Origin: Myxococcales bacterium
GTDB lineage: Bacteria > Myxococcota_A > Polyangia > Haliangiales > Haliangiaceae
Assembly (NCBI GenBank): GCA_016707895.1
Contig: JADJGV010000003.1
Location: forward strand, 186,001-250,000
Direction: 5' to 3'
DNA: 64,000 nucleotides
This document shows, one piece after another, positions 52,434 through 61,471 of this stretch (position 1 is the first letter of the stretch; every line of letters starts with the position of its first letter). The translations under genes were made by a program, and so were the position numbers. The notes beneath the pieces are model-generated. The model had not been told where the DNA came from and searched no databases. It saw only the letters and a list, made by a program, of their open reading frames with translations.

Positions 52434-53453
52434 TCAATCCTCGTCGGCGATCGGCCAGTAGATGCGGGTGAGCGGCACCAACCGCCGCGTCGCCTCGTCG
52501 AGCCGCTCGTAGTTGTCGAGCACCAGGTCGCGCAACAGCGGTAAGTCCACCAGCGTCAGCGGGATGTTCGAGCGGTCGGCCTCATAGCGCGCGTCTTTGG
52601 TGAAGCCGCCGGTGCTCACGTACAGGCAGCGGTCGCCGTCCTTGCGTCCACCGAGGAAGGATCGCAGCTCTGGCGCGCCCATCGTCTGCTGCCGATGCTT
52701 CACCTCGACGAAGATGCGCGGCGCCTGCAAGCCCAGGCCGTCGGGCGATGCGAAGATGTCCACGCCACGATCGGCGCCCTTCGGCGACACTCGCGTCTTG
52801 TAGCCCATCGCGCGCAAGATGCCGGCCACCAGCTCCTGCAACTCGTCCCAGTCGAGCCCGTTGATGCGGTCGTCGAGTAGCTCGAGCGCCCGCTCGGTGG
52901 GATCGTCGGCTTCGGCCAACACCTCGACCGCCGACGGAGCGGCCGCCGCAGTCACAGCTGGCGGCGGAGCGTCGAGGGCGGTCCGGCCGGCGGTCAGCTC
53001 GGTCGCGACCTCATCCGGCACGCGGAACAGCGTCAGGGTCGAGCCCAGCGGGTTCCGCGCAGCAGCCGACAGCGCATCGCGTGACACCTTCCCCAACCAC
53101 GTCACCTTCCGCGTGTACGGCAGCTGCTCGCCGTCCATGTACTCCATCGGGCCGGCCACGGTGCCCAGCAAGTACTCGCGGGTCTCCGGATCGTAGGTCA
53201 CGACACCATCGCCCTCGGCGACCTCGGTGAAGAAGCGGTAGAGCTGCCCCGCGGCGTTGATGACCTTGCCCGGCTTCCACGCCGGGAACTTCTGTCGCAG
53301 GTGCGCCTGCAGGTCGACCTTGCTCAGCTGCGTATAGGCCAGCGAGCCCAACGCCTCGCCGCCCTGGCCCAGGCCCACCCGACCTTGCTCGCGGTACCGC
53401 TCAATCAGCTCGCCGCCGCGGCCGGCGCGAACCATCCACATGGCCTTGCTCAT
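52434..53453 (-). CDS. Mrr-like restriction endonuclease
   Basis: Predicted 339-aa cytoplasmic protein; an in-frame ATG at 53462 would add three residues. The N-terminus MSKAMWMVRAGRGGELIERY is the usual start of Mrr-type enzymes and leads into a DNA-binding region. The catalytic Mrr domain (about 205-320) has the PD-(D/E)xK elements: MGYKTRVSPKGADRGVDIFA (Asp) and RIFVEVKHRQQ (Glu-x-Lys), followed by CLYVSTGGFTKDA. Mrr enzymes cut modified or foreign DNA. It starts 43 nt after the stop of the Rad50-like gene and is probably the last member of the defence-type operon. Confidence 0.88.
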   Translation of the reverse strand: MSKAMWMVRAGRGGELIERYREQGRVGLGQGGEALGSLAYTQLSKVDLQAHLRQKFPAWKPGKVINAAGQLYRFFTEVAEGDGVVTYDPETREYLLGTVAGPMEYMDGEQLPYTRKVTWLGKVSRDALSAAARNPLGSTLTLFRVPDEVATELTAGRTALDAPPPAVTAAAAPSAVEVLAEADDPTERALELLDDRINGLDWDELQELVAGILRAMGYKTRVSPKGADRGVDIFASPDGLGLQAPRIFVEVKHRQQTMGAPELRSFLGGRKDGDRCLYVSTGGFTKDARYEADRSNIPLTLVDLPLLRDLVLDNYERLDEATRRLVPLTRIYWPIADED

Positions 53454-53496
53454 GGTGCGCATCCTATCGAACTCTGGGCCATCGATCTCACCGAGG

Positions 53497-56400
53497 TCAT
53501 GGCGAGAACTGCCGAATGACCCTAGTCAGGTCCACCGCGCGCAGCAGCCCCGCGGCGCCTGTGCACGCGATCTCCCCGGGACGAGGGAACTCGTCAGCGG
53601 CGAGCAGCTCCGCGGGGCGACAGGTGATCAGGACGATCTGGACCTGCTGGGCCGCGCTCCGGAGGATGGCGTTGAACCACGCGACGCGGGCGGGATCGCT
53701 CTGGCTCAGGTGATCGTCCAGGACGATCGCGCTGTGCAGCTGCTCTGCGATGCACAGGCGTAGCAACGTGGCGAGCTGGTCCTGGGTGCCGGCGGACAGC
53801 GCGCGGATCTCGCGGACCTCGCCCGCCACCCGCAGCCCCGTGGCGTCGAGGTGCGCTCCCAGCTCGAGGTTGCCGTAGCGACCAGACGTGAGCTGCGCAA
53901 AGCGTGTGCTGACTGGACCCGCGAGCGCACGTCCCAGGTGCGCACCTTCTGAGGATTCGCTGGCACGCAAGGTCTCGAGCAACAGCTTCCACCCGTCGTA
54001 CTCGAGCTCGACCTGGCGCGCGCGCTCCCGTGTCTGCTGAGTCGCCTGCTCGAGCTCGCGCAGCTGCTCGCGCACGATCGCGCCACCGACTTGCTCGAGC
54101 GCTCCGCGCGCCTTGGCCAGCTCCTCGTTGACCTCGCGCAGGTGCCCGGTCCGTCGCTCGACCTGCTGCTCGTGGTACGCGACGTCGTCGGCGTCGACCG
54201 AGCGACCGACCTCGGGGAGTGCAGCGAGCTGCGCGCGCAGCCCCGACGCGGCCTGGCGGGCAGCATCGACGTTGGTCTGCGCCAGCCGCAGCTGGGCGTC
54301 CTTCAGGGTCAGCTCGACCTCGTGGCTACGGTCCACGGCGGCCTTGAGGTCGCCCTGGCGCTTGGCGCGGATGTCCCGGGCCTTAGCGGCCGCCTCCTCC
54401 GCCGCCCCGACCGTGCCCCGCGCCGCCTTGATCGCGGCAGCCCGTGCCGCCTGAGCGTCGACGAGCTGACGCTCCGCCTGCGCCAAGGCCGCACGCGCGG
54501 CATCCCGGGCGACGGTCGCATCGCCGACCGCCAACCGCCAGCGGGCGAGGTCGAGCACGGGTGACGACGACGTGAGCTGCCGTGCCCAGTCCTCCGCGAA
54601 CTCGAGCTCACGCGCGCGTGCACGCGCGCTCTCGAGCTTGCTCGTCGCCGCGACGGCCGCGTCGCGCGCGCGCTGCCACGCGCCAGCCTGCTCGTCGTGG
54701 CGCTTGGCCCGCGCCTCGAAGTGCGTCGTCGCATCGCGCAGGGCAGCGTCCGCCGATCGCTGGTCGTCGTCTCCGCCCGCGCTGAGCCGCGCATCTTGAC
54801 GGTCGAGGTCCGCCAAGGCCGCGTCGATCTCGATCAGCGTGCGGTCGCAGGTCGCGACGACGGTCGTCCAGTCATCTGGCAGCTCCGCCCGCCGACGCAC
54901 AGTCTCGGCCTCGAGCCGATCGGCCTCCGTACGCAGGCGTTCCAGGTCGGCCTGCCCCTGCTTCGCGAGCGCGCGGGCTTGCTCGAGTGCTGCCACCGCC
55001 TCATCACGGCTCGTGCCACTCTTGTCTCGCCACAGTTTCAGCGCCGCCTGCCAGCGTTCTCCCAGCCGCGCGAACTCTCGCTCGAGCGCCCCGAGATCGG
55101 CGCCCGCGAGCTCCTCCTCCAGCTCATCGCATCGCGCCTGCGCGGCCTGGGCGTCCTCCGACGTCGACGGCCGTGCGGCGCGCTCATCCTGTGCCGCCGC
55201 GTCGCGATCGAGCTGGGCGGCCTCGCGCTCCAGGTCGTCGGCCTCGCGCCGCCGCGCTTCGAGCGCCGCCAACGTCGCGACACCATGGGCAGCGAACACC
55301 GGCTCCGCCTCCCGGTGCCAGCGCTCGCGCAGCGCCGTCGCCGCTTGCCGCGCAACCTCCTCGCCCGCGGTGATCTCCAGCTCGGCGACATCCCCGAGGT
55401 CGAGTCGGAGCATCTGCTTGGCGGCGACGGCCACGGCGCCACGCCCCGCCTTCTCCACCAGCGCGACCCCATCGGCCTCGCCGGTGATCTCGATGGGCTG
55501 CTTGCGACGCACCATGACGGTCAGCCCACCGCCGAGCCGCGCCTCCGCTGTCTGCCGCTCCGTCCAGAGCTCGCGGAGCGCGGCGATCGCCGCCATCGCC
55601 GGGAATCCCGGCGCGATCTTTGCGCGAAGCGCGGCCGCCGCTTCTCGAAGCTCCGCCGCCTTGACGCGCGCTACAGCGAACGCAGCCTCCTCCCGCTCGC
55701 GCTCCGCGACGGCCGCGCGCGCCGCGCGGTAGGCACCGAACACCTCGACCTGCCGAACCAAGGCGACGTCGCGCTCGGCCGAGGCGAGCTTCGCCGCCAC
55801 CGCGGCCGCGCGCTCCTCGTCGCTGACGGACTTGCCCTGCCGAACGTCCGCCGCCTGGCGCGCGTGAGCCGCCAGCCGCAGGACCTCGCCGACCTCCGCC
55901 GCGCGTTTCCGCGTCGTCTCGGCGTCCGCGCGGGCCGCGCGCCGCTGCAACCGCTGGTTTTCCAGCTCTTTCCGCGCCAGTTCGCGCGCCTGCACCTTCG
56001 CGTCGCTGCGCGCCTCGCGGACGCGTTCCTTCGCGCGCTCGAGCGCCTGCTGCGCAGTCTCGCGCTCGACCTTCGCTGCAGCGACGGCGCGCGCCATCTC
56101 CGCTTCCCGGCCTTCCAGTTCAAGTGCAGCCGCCGCCGCTGCCGCGACCTCGGCCGCCACCTTCTCGGCACGGCTCAATGCCACCGTCGCCGCCGCCACT
56201 GCGCGCTCCGTATCGTCGCAACGCCGTTGCGCGTCATCGCGCGCCGCCGTGAGTTCACGCGCGCGGTGCTCATGTTCGGCGTCGTCATGCGTGAGGCGGT
56301 CGAGCGCCCGCCGCGCCGCATCCCGGTCGGCTTCCGCCTGTTCGATCGCCGCCTCCGCCGCGCGGACGCTCGCCTCGCCTGCGCTCGCCACGGCGCGCAC

Positions 56401-57348
56401 CTGCGCCCCCTCCTTCTCGAGCCCGTCGATGCGCTGCTGCAACTCCAGCACGCTGCCGAGCGTGCCCTCATGCGTCTTCAGCTGCGCTTCGAGCTGCTCC
56501 CGGTGCTCGCGGGCGGCGAGATCGTGACGGGCCGCCTGCAGCGCTTCGGTGGCCTCCCCGAGGTCGGCGTGGATCTGGTCGCGCTCGCTCACCAGCTCGC
56601 GGATCTTGGCCTCGGCGGCCTCGGTGTCGCGGACACGTCGGGTGAGGTCGTCGTGCTTGAGCTGCTGGTCGTTGAGCTCGTTCGTCAGCGCCAAGAACGG
56701 TGCGTCGGCGGTCCGCTTCTTGCGTCCCTTCGGCGTGAACGCGACGTCGACGCTCGCCTGAGTCTCATCGAGGACTCGCTTGAACAGCGGGTCCTGCGCC
56801 AGGGCGCCGAGCGCCTCGACCAGGCGCAGCCGGCCTGCCTCATCGGGGTCCTTCTCCAGCGACGTGTCGAACAGCACCTTGCGGACGCTGTCTTGCTCGG
56901 CCAGGAGCACCTGCGTCAGGAAGCTCTCGGGTAGGCCGCGCGGCCCTTGCCCGCCGGGCTTCTGCACCCCCCACCGGAACATCGTGCGGAGCCGGTCGTC
57001 GACCTCGCGACCGGTGGCATCGGTCGTGAACGTCTGCCCATCGCGCGAACTCTCGAGGCGCGAGCGCCCTGCGCTGCCACCGCCGAACGTCTTGGTCACG
57101 CGCCAGAGCCGATCGTCGTCGTCCGCGACCGTCAACGCGACACGCGGCTCGCCGTCCCCGTACCAGGACACGAAGCGCTCGTGCACGGATGAGCTGTGCT
57201 GGAGCAGCAAGACCGCGCGGATCGCCCAGGCCAAGCTCGACTTGCCGAGATCGTTCGGCCCATACAGCACGTTCAGCCCGGGGCCGAAGTCGAGCTCGGC
57301 CGCTGCGATGCACTGGAACCGCTCGACCGAGAGGTGGACCAGCCTCAC
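53497..57348 (-). CDS. SbcC/Rad50/YhaN-like AAA ATPase with long coiled coil
   Basis: Predicted 1283-aa ATPase. The N-terminus has LSVERFQCIAAAELDFGPGL and Walker A GPNDLGKSSL (about 30-39). The long centre is nearly all coiled coil (EAAIEQAEADRDAARRALDR and similar), interrupted by a globular part near 560-640. No CxxC zinc hook is visible, so it is closer to YhaN than to classical Rad50. The C-terminal ATPase half has the signature LSAGTQDQLATLLRLCIAEQ and Walker B AIVLDDHLSQSD, then VLITCRP. Its ATG overlaps the stop of the nuclease gene by 4 nt. The pair is expected to form an ATP-driven DNA-end nuclease complex. Confidence 0.88.
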   Translation of the reverse strand: MRLVHLSVERFQCIAAAELDFGPGLNVLYGPNDLGKSSLAWAIRAVLLLQHSSSVHERFVSWYGDGEPRVALTVADDDDRLWRVTKTFGGGSAGRSRLESSRDGQTFTTDATGREVDDRLRTMFRWGVQKPGGQGPRGLPESFLTQVLLAEQDSVRKVLFDTSLEKDPDEAGRLRLVEALGALAQDPLFKRVLDETQASVDVAFTPKGRKKRTADAPFLALTNELNDQQLKHDDLTRRVRDTEAAEAKIRELVSERDQIHADLGEATEALQAARHDLAAREHREQLEAQLKTHEGTLGSVLELQQRIDGLEKEGAQVRAVASAGEASVRAAEAAIEQAEADRDAARRALDRLTHDDAEHEHRARELTAARDDAQRRCDDTERAVAAATVALSRAEKVAAEVAAAAAAALELEGREAEMARAVAAAKVERETAQQALERAKERVREARSDAKVQARELARKELENQRLQRRAARADAETTRKRAAEVGEVLRLAAHARQAADVRQGKSVSDEERAAAVAAKLASAERDVALVRQVEVFGAYRAARAAVAEREREEAAFAVARVKAAELREAAAALRAKIAPGFPAMAAIAALRELWTERQTAEARLGGGLTVMVRRKQPIEITGEADGVALVEKAGRGAVAVAAKQMLRLDLGDVAELEITAGEEVARQAATALRERWHREAEPVFAAHGVATLAALEARRREADDLEREAAQLDRDAAAQDERAARPSTSEDAQAAQARCDELEEELAGADLGALEREFARLGERWQAALKLWRDKSGTSRDEAVAALEQARALAKQGQADLERLRTEADRLEAETVRRRAELPDDWTTVVATCDRTLIEIDAALADLDRQDARLSAGGDDDQRSADAALRDATTHFEARAKRHDEQAGAWQRARDAAVAATSKLESARARARELEFAEDWARQLTSSSPVLDLARWRLAVGDATVARDAARAALAQAERQLVDAQAARAAAIKAARGTVGAAEEAAAKARDIRAKRQGDLKAAVDRSHEVELTLKDAQLRLAQTNVDAARQAASGLRAQLAALPEVGRSVDADDVAYHEQQVERRTGHLREVNEELAKARGALEQVGGAIVREQLRELEQATQQTRERARQVELEYDGWKLLLETLRASESSEGAHLGRALAGPVSTRFAQLTSGRYGNLELGAHLDATGLRVAGEVREIRALSAGTQDQLATLLRLCIAEQLHSAIVLDDHLSQSDPARVAWFNAILRSAAQQVQIVLITCRPAELLAADEFPRPGEIACTGAAGLLRAVDLTRVIRQFSP

Positions 57349-58499
57349 GATGCCCCTCCCGCGCGAACCATCCGGAACAGGTGGTACAGCGCCTCGCGGG
57401 CGACCTCGGGCTGGTCGCCCCGTTCCAGCTCTTTCAGCCGCGCGACGGTGGCGCGCAGCACGTCCGGCAGGTCGGCGAAGTCCGCCTCGATGCCGCGCGT
57501 GTCGAGCAGCAACCGCTCCCGCACCAGTTGCAGGATCCCGACACGGCCATGGGTCGCGGCGGTGCCCTTCAGCTCGGTCAAGATCGCCTCGGCCTCCGCC
57601 AGCTCGGGAGCGGTCACGCGAAGGTCGAGCACCAGCCTAAGCACGGTGCGGGCCAAGTTCGGCTCGGACCGCAGCGCGCGCAGCTCCGCCAGCGAACGGA
57701 TCGTGCGCTCGGACCATGTCCAGTACGCCACGCGCTCGGGGCGAAACGTCACGCGCCGAGACCGACTCACGAACACCGCGACGACGTTGCCCGCGCCCGG
57801 CTCCCCGAACGTCGTGGCTTCGGGCGCGCCTGGGTAGACCACGGGCGGACGCGCCCCGGGCGGCACGTCACGAAAGCTGTGGGTATCGCCGATCGCCAGG
57901 TAGTCGAACCCGCGCTGAACGGCAGCGTCCTTGGCGATGGGGAAGTTCGTCTGACAGTCCACCGCGTCGAACGTGCTGCCGTGGACCAGGCCGATGCGAA
58001 TGCGCTCATCGCCAGGCACCCGTGCCGGCAACGCGAGCGCTGGGTCATTCTGGCCTGCCCGCGACCGACACGGGCACGCGTACAGCACCGCCACGTCGCT
58101 GAGGTCGTAGACGAAGTCGTCGCGATCGACGACGTGCACCCACGCTGGCAAGGCCCGGCGAAATGGGTGCCCCGGGTAGTAGACCGAACCAGGCTGGAGC
58201 GGGTCGTGGTTCCCGGGGAGCAAGAACACCGGCCGCCGCGGCAACTTCGAGAGCTTCTTGGCCACCGGCTCCCACCACTCGCGATCGAGATCTGGCTCCT
58301 CGAACAGATCGCCCGCGCACAAGATGGCGTCCACGCCCTCGTGTTCGGCCTTTTGCAAGATCTGGTCGAGCACGTCGAGCCGCGCGCGGCTCAGCTTCGT
58401 CCGGTCGCCCTCGTCGAAGCGCAGGAAGCGACGTCCGAGGTGCCAGTCGGCGGTGTGTAGCAGCTTGAGTGCCACGTCGTCTCCCTCCGGCCTGCTCAT
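57345..58499 (-). CDS. SbcD/Mre11-like DNA nuclease (metallophosphoesterase)
   Basis: Predicted 384-aa enzyme from ATG 58499, which overlaps the helicase stop (ATGA). The full set of phosphoesterase motifs is present: LLHTADWHLG, LCAGDLFEE, LLPGNHDPL, IGLVHGSTF and AIGDTHSFRD, giving the Asp/His/Asn metal site. The C-terminal about 130 residues are a helical capping region as in SbcD. It should cut DNA ends or hairpins together with the Rad50-like ATPase encoded next. The divergence from typical SbcD and the operon context argue for a dedicated role rather than housekeeping repair. Confidence 0.9.
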   Translation of the reverse strand: MSRPEGDDVALKLLHTADWHLGRRFLRFDEGDRTKLSRARLDVLDQILQKAEHEGVDAILCAGDLFEEPDLDREWWEPVAKKLSKLPRRPVFLLPGNHDPLQPGSVYYPGHPFRRALPAWVHVVDRDDFVYDLSDVAVLYACPCRSRAGQNDPALALPARVPGDERIRIGLVHGSTFDAVDCQTNFPIAKDAAVQRGFDYLAIGDTHSFRDVPPGARPPVVYPGAPEATTFGEPGAGNVVAVFVSRSRRVTFRPERVAYWTWSERTIRSLAELRALRSEPNLARTVLRLVLDLRVTAPELAEAEAILTELKGTAATHGRVGILQLVRERLLLDTRGIEADFADLPDVLRATVARLKELERGDQPEVAREALYHLFRMVRAGGAS

Positions 58500-61471
58500 G
58501 CGATCTCGAGCTCCGCGTCGAGCAGGTGCTCGACCTCGGGTTTCGCGTAACGGCGCGCCTCGGTGTGCCGGCGCCACCGCTGGTAGTTCTCATCGTCACC
58601 GGCGCGCAGCCGCGCGATCTCGGCATCGAACCGGTCGAGATCGGTCTGGGCCGCCACCAGCGCGCGCTCCACCCGCGCGCGCTGCTCGGCCCCCATCGCG
58701 GTTTCGCGTGCTGCCTGCGCCTTTCCCAGCCGCTCCAACGCCTGCGCGCGCTGCCGCTCCAGCAGCAGCACGCGATCGTTGACGAAGCGCTCGATCTGCT
58801 CGAGCGTGCGCTCGAACCGCGGCTGCTCGTGGGCGCCGGCCGCGCCGGTGTCATGAAAGAGCACCTCGTCGACCGCGTCGGTCAGCGCCGCATCGGTCGG
58901 CGCCGCGCGCTCGGGACGCGCTGGCGCATCCTTCATCGGCCCGTCCAACAGCCGCAACGCGAAGTCAGGGGGCAAGGGCGTGTCGTCGCCATCGAGCAAC
59001 ACGACGGCCAGCAGTCGCTCGGAGACCTCGAACCCGCGCGTGACCACCCGGACCAGCCGCAGCCGGCCGTGGCGACCGCGGAGCGCACGTGCGTCGTCAT
59101 CCCTTGCCTCGACGCGCACCGCGAACCGTCGCCCCAGCGCGCCCGCGCGCGTTGCCGCCAGCGCCGCCGCGACGAGTGGATGCCCCAGGTGCAGCGGCGC
59201 CAGCGGCGTTCCCGGGCTCGGGTCGCCGATCAGGCACGCGGTGCCCTCGCGCAACGCCAACGGCAACGCGGGTGAACCGTCGACCGCAAGCTCGACCACC
59301 CCAGCGCGGCGCTCCAAGCGATGGGAGATGCCCTCGGTCTCCAGGTAGCTAACGACAACTCGCTCGACCTGGCGATCGAACTCGGCGAGCTCGCGCGGCA
59401 GGTCCTCCTGGATCTGCCGGAACGACCGCTTGACGCTGCTGTCGAAGCGCCGCTGGATCGCGTCCGCCGTGCGCCGCTGCGCCGCCTCGAACTCGCGCAG
59501 CTTGCTGTCGATCGAGGCGCGCAGCTCGCGCACCTCATGCTCGACCTCCTCGAGCGTGCGCGACCGTTCGTAGATGCGCCGCAGCTGCGCCTCGAAGTCC
59601 ACCCCCACCGCGCTGGCCAGCGACTCGGGTGCGCTGGCCCCGCCTTCGTCGAGCACCTCGTCGGTCGCGCCCAGCACGGCGCCGAACAGGTGCAGCTTCT
59701 GGCTGAGGATCTCGTAGGTGAGGCGTTGGGCCTCGTTGTCGGTAGCCAGGAAGTTGATGACGGTGACGTCGCGCTGCTGCGCATAGCGATGGCAGCGGCC
59801 GATGCGTTGCTCGATGCGCTGCGGGTTCCACGGCAGGTCGTAGTTGACGACCGTGTCGCAGAATTGCAGGTTCAGCCCCTTGGCCCCGGCTTCGGTAGAG
59901 ATCAGCACCCGCGACCGCGTCCGAAACTCGTGGACCAGCGCCAACCTGACCGCGACGTCAGGGCTCGGCCGGCTCGCGGCCGGCAGCTTGCGCCCCACCT
60001 CCTCCTGCCAACGGTCGAGCGCGCGCATCGCCGCGGGGGAGTCGTTGGTCCCTCGGAAGAACGTGATCTCACCCTCGGCGACGAGGTGGCTCTGGCGCAG
60101 CAACCGGCCGAGGTACTCCTGCGTCGTCAACGACTCCGTGAAGATGACCAGCTTCCCGCTGCTCTTGCCGGCCTCTGCTTGTTCGAACACTAGCTTGACC
60201 GCCCGGAGCAACGCGCGGGCCTTGCTGTCAGTCGGCAGGGCGCCGGCCCGCGCGACGAAGCTCTCGACCCGCGCCAGCTCGGCGGCGATCGCCGGGGTGT
60301 CTGTGGCCGTGACCGCCGCCGTCGCCTGATCGGTGACCTCCTCGTCGTCCTCGAGGTCGCCGAGCGTCTCGGCGCGTTCCGCCAGCGCGTCGTCAGGCCG
60401 TCGCTCGAGCAGGTTCCGCAACCGCTCCGCGACGCGCTCGAGGCTCGCCGACAGCGCCGCCAGCGACGACGCCATGCGCCGGTGAAACCCGATCAGCAGC
60501 AGCGTCCGCTGGCTCCCGCGGAACGCGAACAGGCTCGGCTCGAGCAGGTACTTCGTGACGCCGTCGTAGAGCGCCCGCTCCTCGGGACTCATCGTGTACT
60601 CGAAGAGCTGGGCGCGCCGCTTCATGAACGGCTCGCGCATGAACTCCTGAGCCTGGCGCCGCAGGGTGCGTTGCAGGACGGTCTCGAGGCGGCGTTGCAG
60701 CTCGTGCTCCTGGCCGGCGGCGAGGACCCGGTGATCGGACGGGCAGAACAGGTCCCGGAACGTGGGCAGGTCTCCGAGCAGCGTGCCCGTCGGGTCGACG
60801 AAGTGGACCAGCCCCCACAGCTCGAGCAGCGAGTTCTGCAGCGGTGTCGCGGTCAGCAGCAGCACCGGCGTCGCGGCGCGTCCAAGCGCTTGCGATAGCC
60901 GGGCCGCCATCTTGGCGTACGGCGAGTCGTCGCGGATCGATCCGCCGCGATCAAACCGCTTGTAGATGCTGGCGAAGACCTCGTGCGCTTCGTCCACGAC
61001 GCACAGGTCGAAGCGCTCGCCGGCCTCGAGCAGCTGGGCGCCGGCCTCGCTCCCGACGTGATCGCGGGTCGCAAGGAATACGCCTTCGCCCTCGAAGGCG
61101 AGCGCGTCACCGCGCGCGACCTCCCGCGCGTCGATGCCGAACAGCGCGAACAGCTCTTGCCGCCACTGTCCCAGCAGCGCCTTGGGCGTCACCACCAAGA
61201 TCCGCCGCGCACCCTCCGCACGCAGCTGCGCTATCACCAGGCCGGCCTCGATCGTCTTCCCGAGCCCGACCTCGTCAGCCAGGATGCACCCGCCATCCGG
61301 CAGCCGGGCCAGCGCGAAGATGACCGCGTCGATCTGGTGCGGATTCGGATCGATGCGGGCCGCGCGCTGCGACGCCGCGTAGCGCCGATGCTCGTCCGCG
61401 CGGCGGCGCCGGACCAGGTCCTCGGCGAGGTACAGCCGCTGGATCGGGTGGGCCGCACGCGATGCGCTCAT
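58496..61471 (-). CDS. SNF2/RapA-like helicase
   Basis: Predicted 991-aa ATPase. ATG 61471 overlaps the stop of the PLD gene by 4 nt. Superfamily-2 motifs: ILADEVGLGKTIEAGLVIAQ (Walker A), VVTPKALLGQWRQE, VVDEAHEVFA (DEAH), LLLTATPLQNS, a C-terminal lobe with LVIFTESLTTQEYLGRLLRQ, LISTEAGAKGLNLQFCDTVV, and motif VI RIEQRIGRCHR. After the helicase core (to about 600) come coiled-coil segments and a C-terminal domain with KDAPARPERAAPTDAAL. The layout is that of RapA/HepA-type SNF2 proteins as also found in DISARM and BREX. It is expected to remodel or translocate on DNA. Confidence 0.92.
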   Translation of the reverse strand: MSASRAAHPIQRLYLAEDLVRRRRADEHRRYAASQRAARIDPNPHQIDAVIFALARLPDGGCILADEVGLGKTIEAGLVIAQLRAEGARRILVVTPKALLGQWRQELFALFGIDAREVARGDALAFEGEGVFLATRDHVGSEAGAQLLEAGERFDLCVVDEAHEVFASIYKRFDRGGSIRDDSPYAKMAARLSQALGRAATPVLLLTATPLQNSLLELWGLVHFVDPTGTLLGDLPTFRDLFCPSDHRVLAAGQEHELQRRLETVLQRTLRRQAQEFMREPFMKRRAQLFEYTMSPEERALYDGVTKYLLEPSLFAFRGSQRTLLLIGFHRRMASSLAALSASLERVAERLRNLLERRPDDALAERAETLGDLEDDEEVTDQATAAVTATDTPAIAAELARVESFVARAGALPTDSKARALLRAVKLVFEQAEAGKSSGKLVIFTESLTTQEYLGRLLRQSHLVAEGEITFFRGTNDSPAAMRALDRWQEEVGRKLPAASRPSPDVAVRLALVHEFRTRSRVLISTEAGAKGLNLQFCDTVVNYDLPWNPQRIEQRIGRCHRYAQQRDVTVINFLATDNEAQRLTYEILSQKLHLFGAVLGATDEVLDEGGASAPESLASAVGVDFEAQLRRIYERSRTLEEVEHEVRELRASIDSKLREFEAAQRRTADAIQRRFDSSVKRSFRQIQEDLPRELAEFDRQVERVVVSYLETEGISHRLERRAGVVELAVDGSPALPLALREGTACLIGDPSPGTPLAPLHLGHPLVAAALAATRAGALGRRFAVRVEARDDDARALRGRHGRLRLVRVVTRGFEVSERLLAVVLLDGDDTPLPPDFALRLLDGPMKDAPARPERAAPTDAALTDAVDEVLFHDTGAAGAHEQPRFERTLEQIERFVNDRVLLLERQRAQALERLGKAQAARETAMGAEQRARVERALVAAQTDLDRFDAEIARLRAGDDENYQRWRRHTEARRYAKPEVEHLLDAELEIA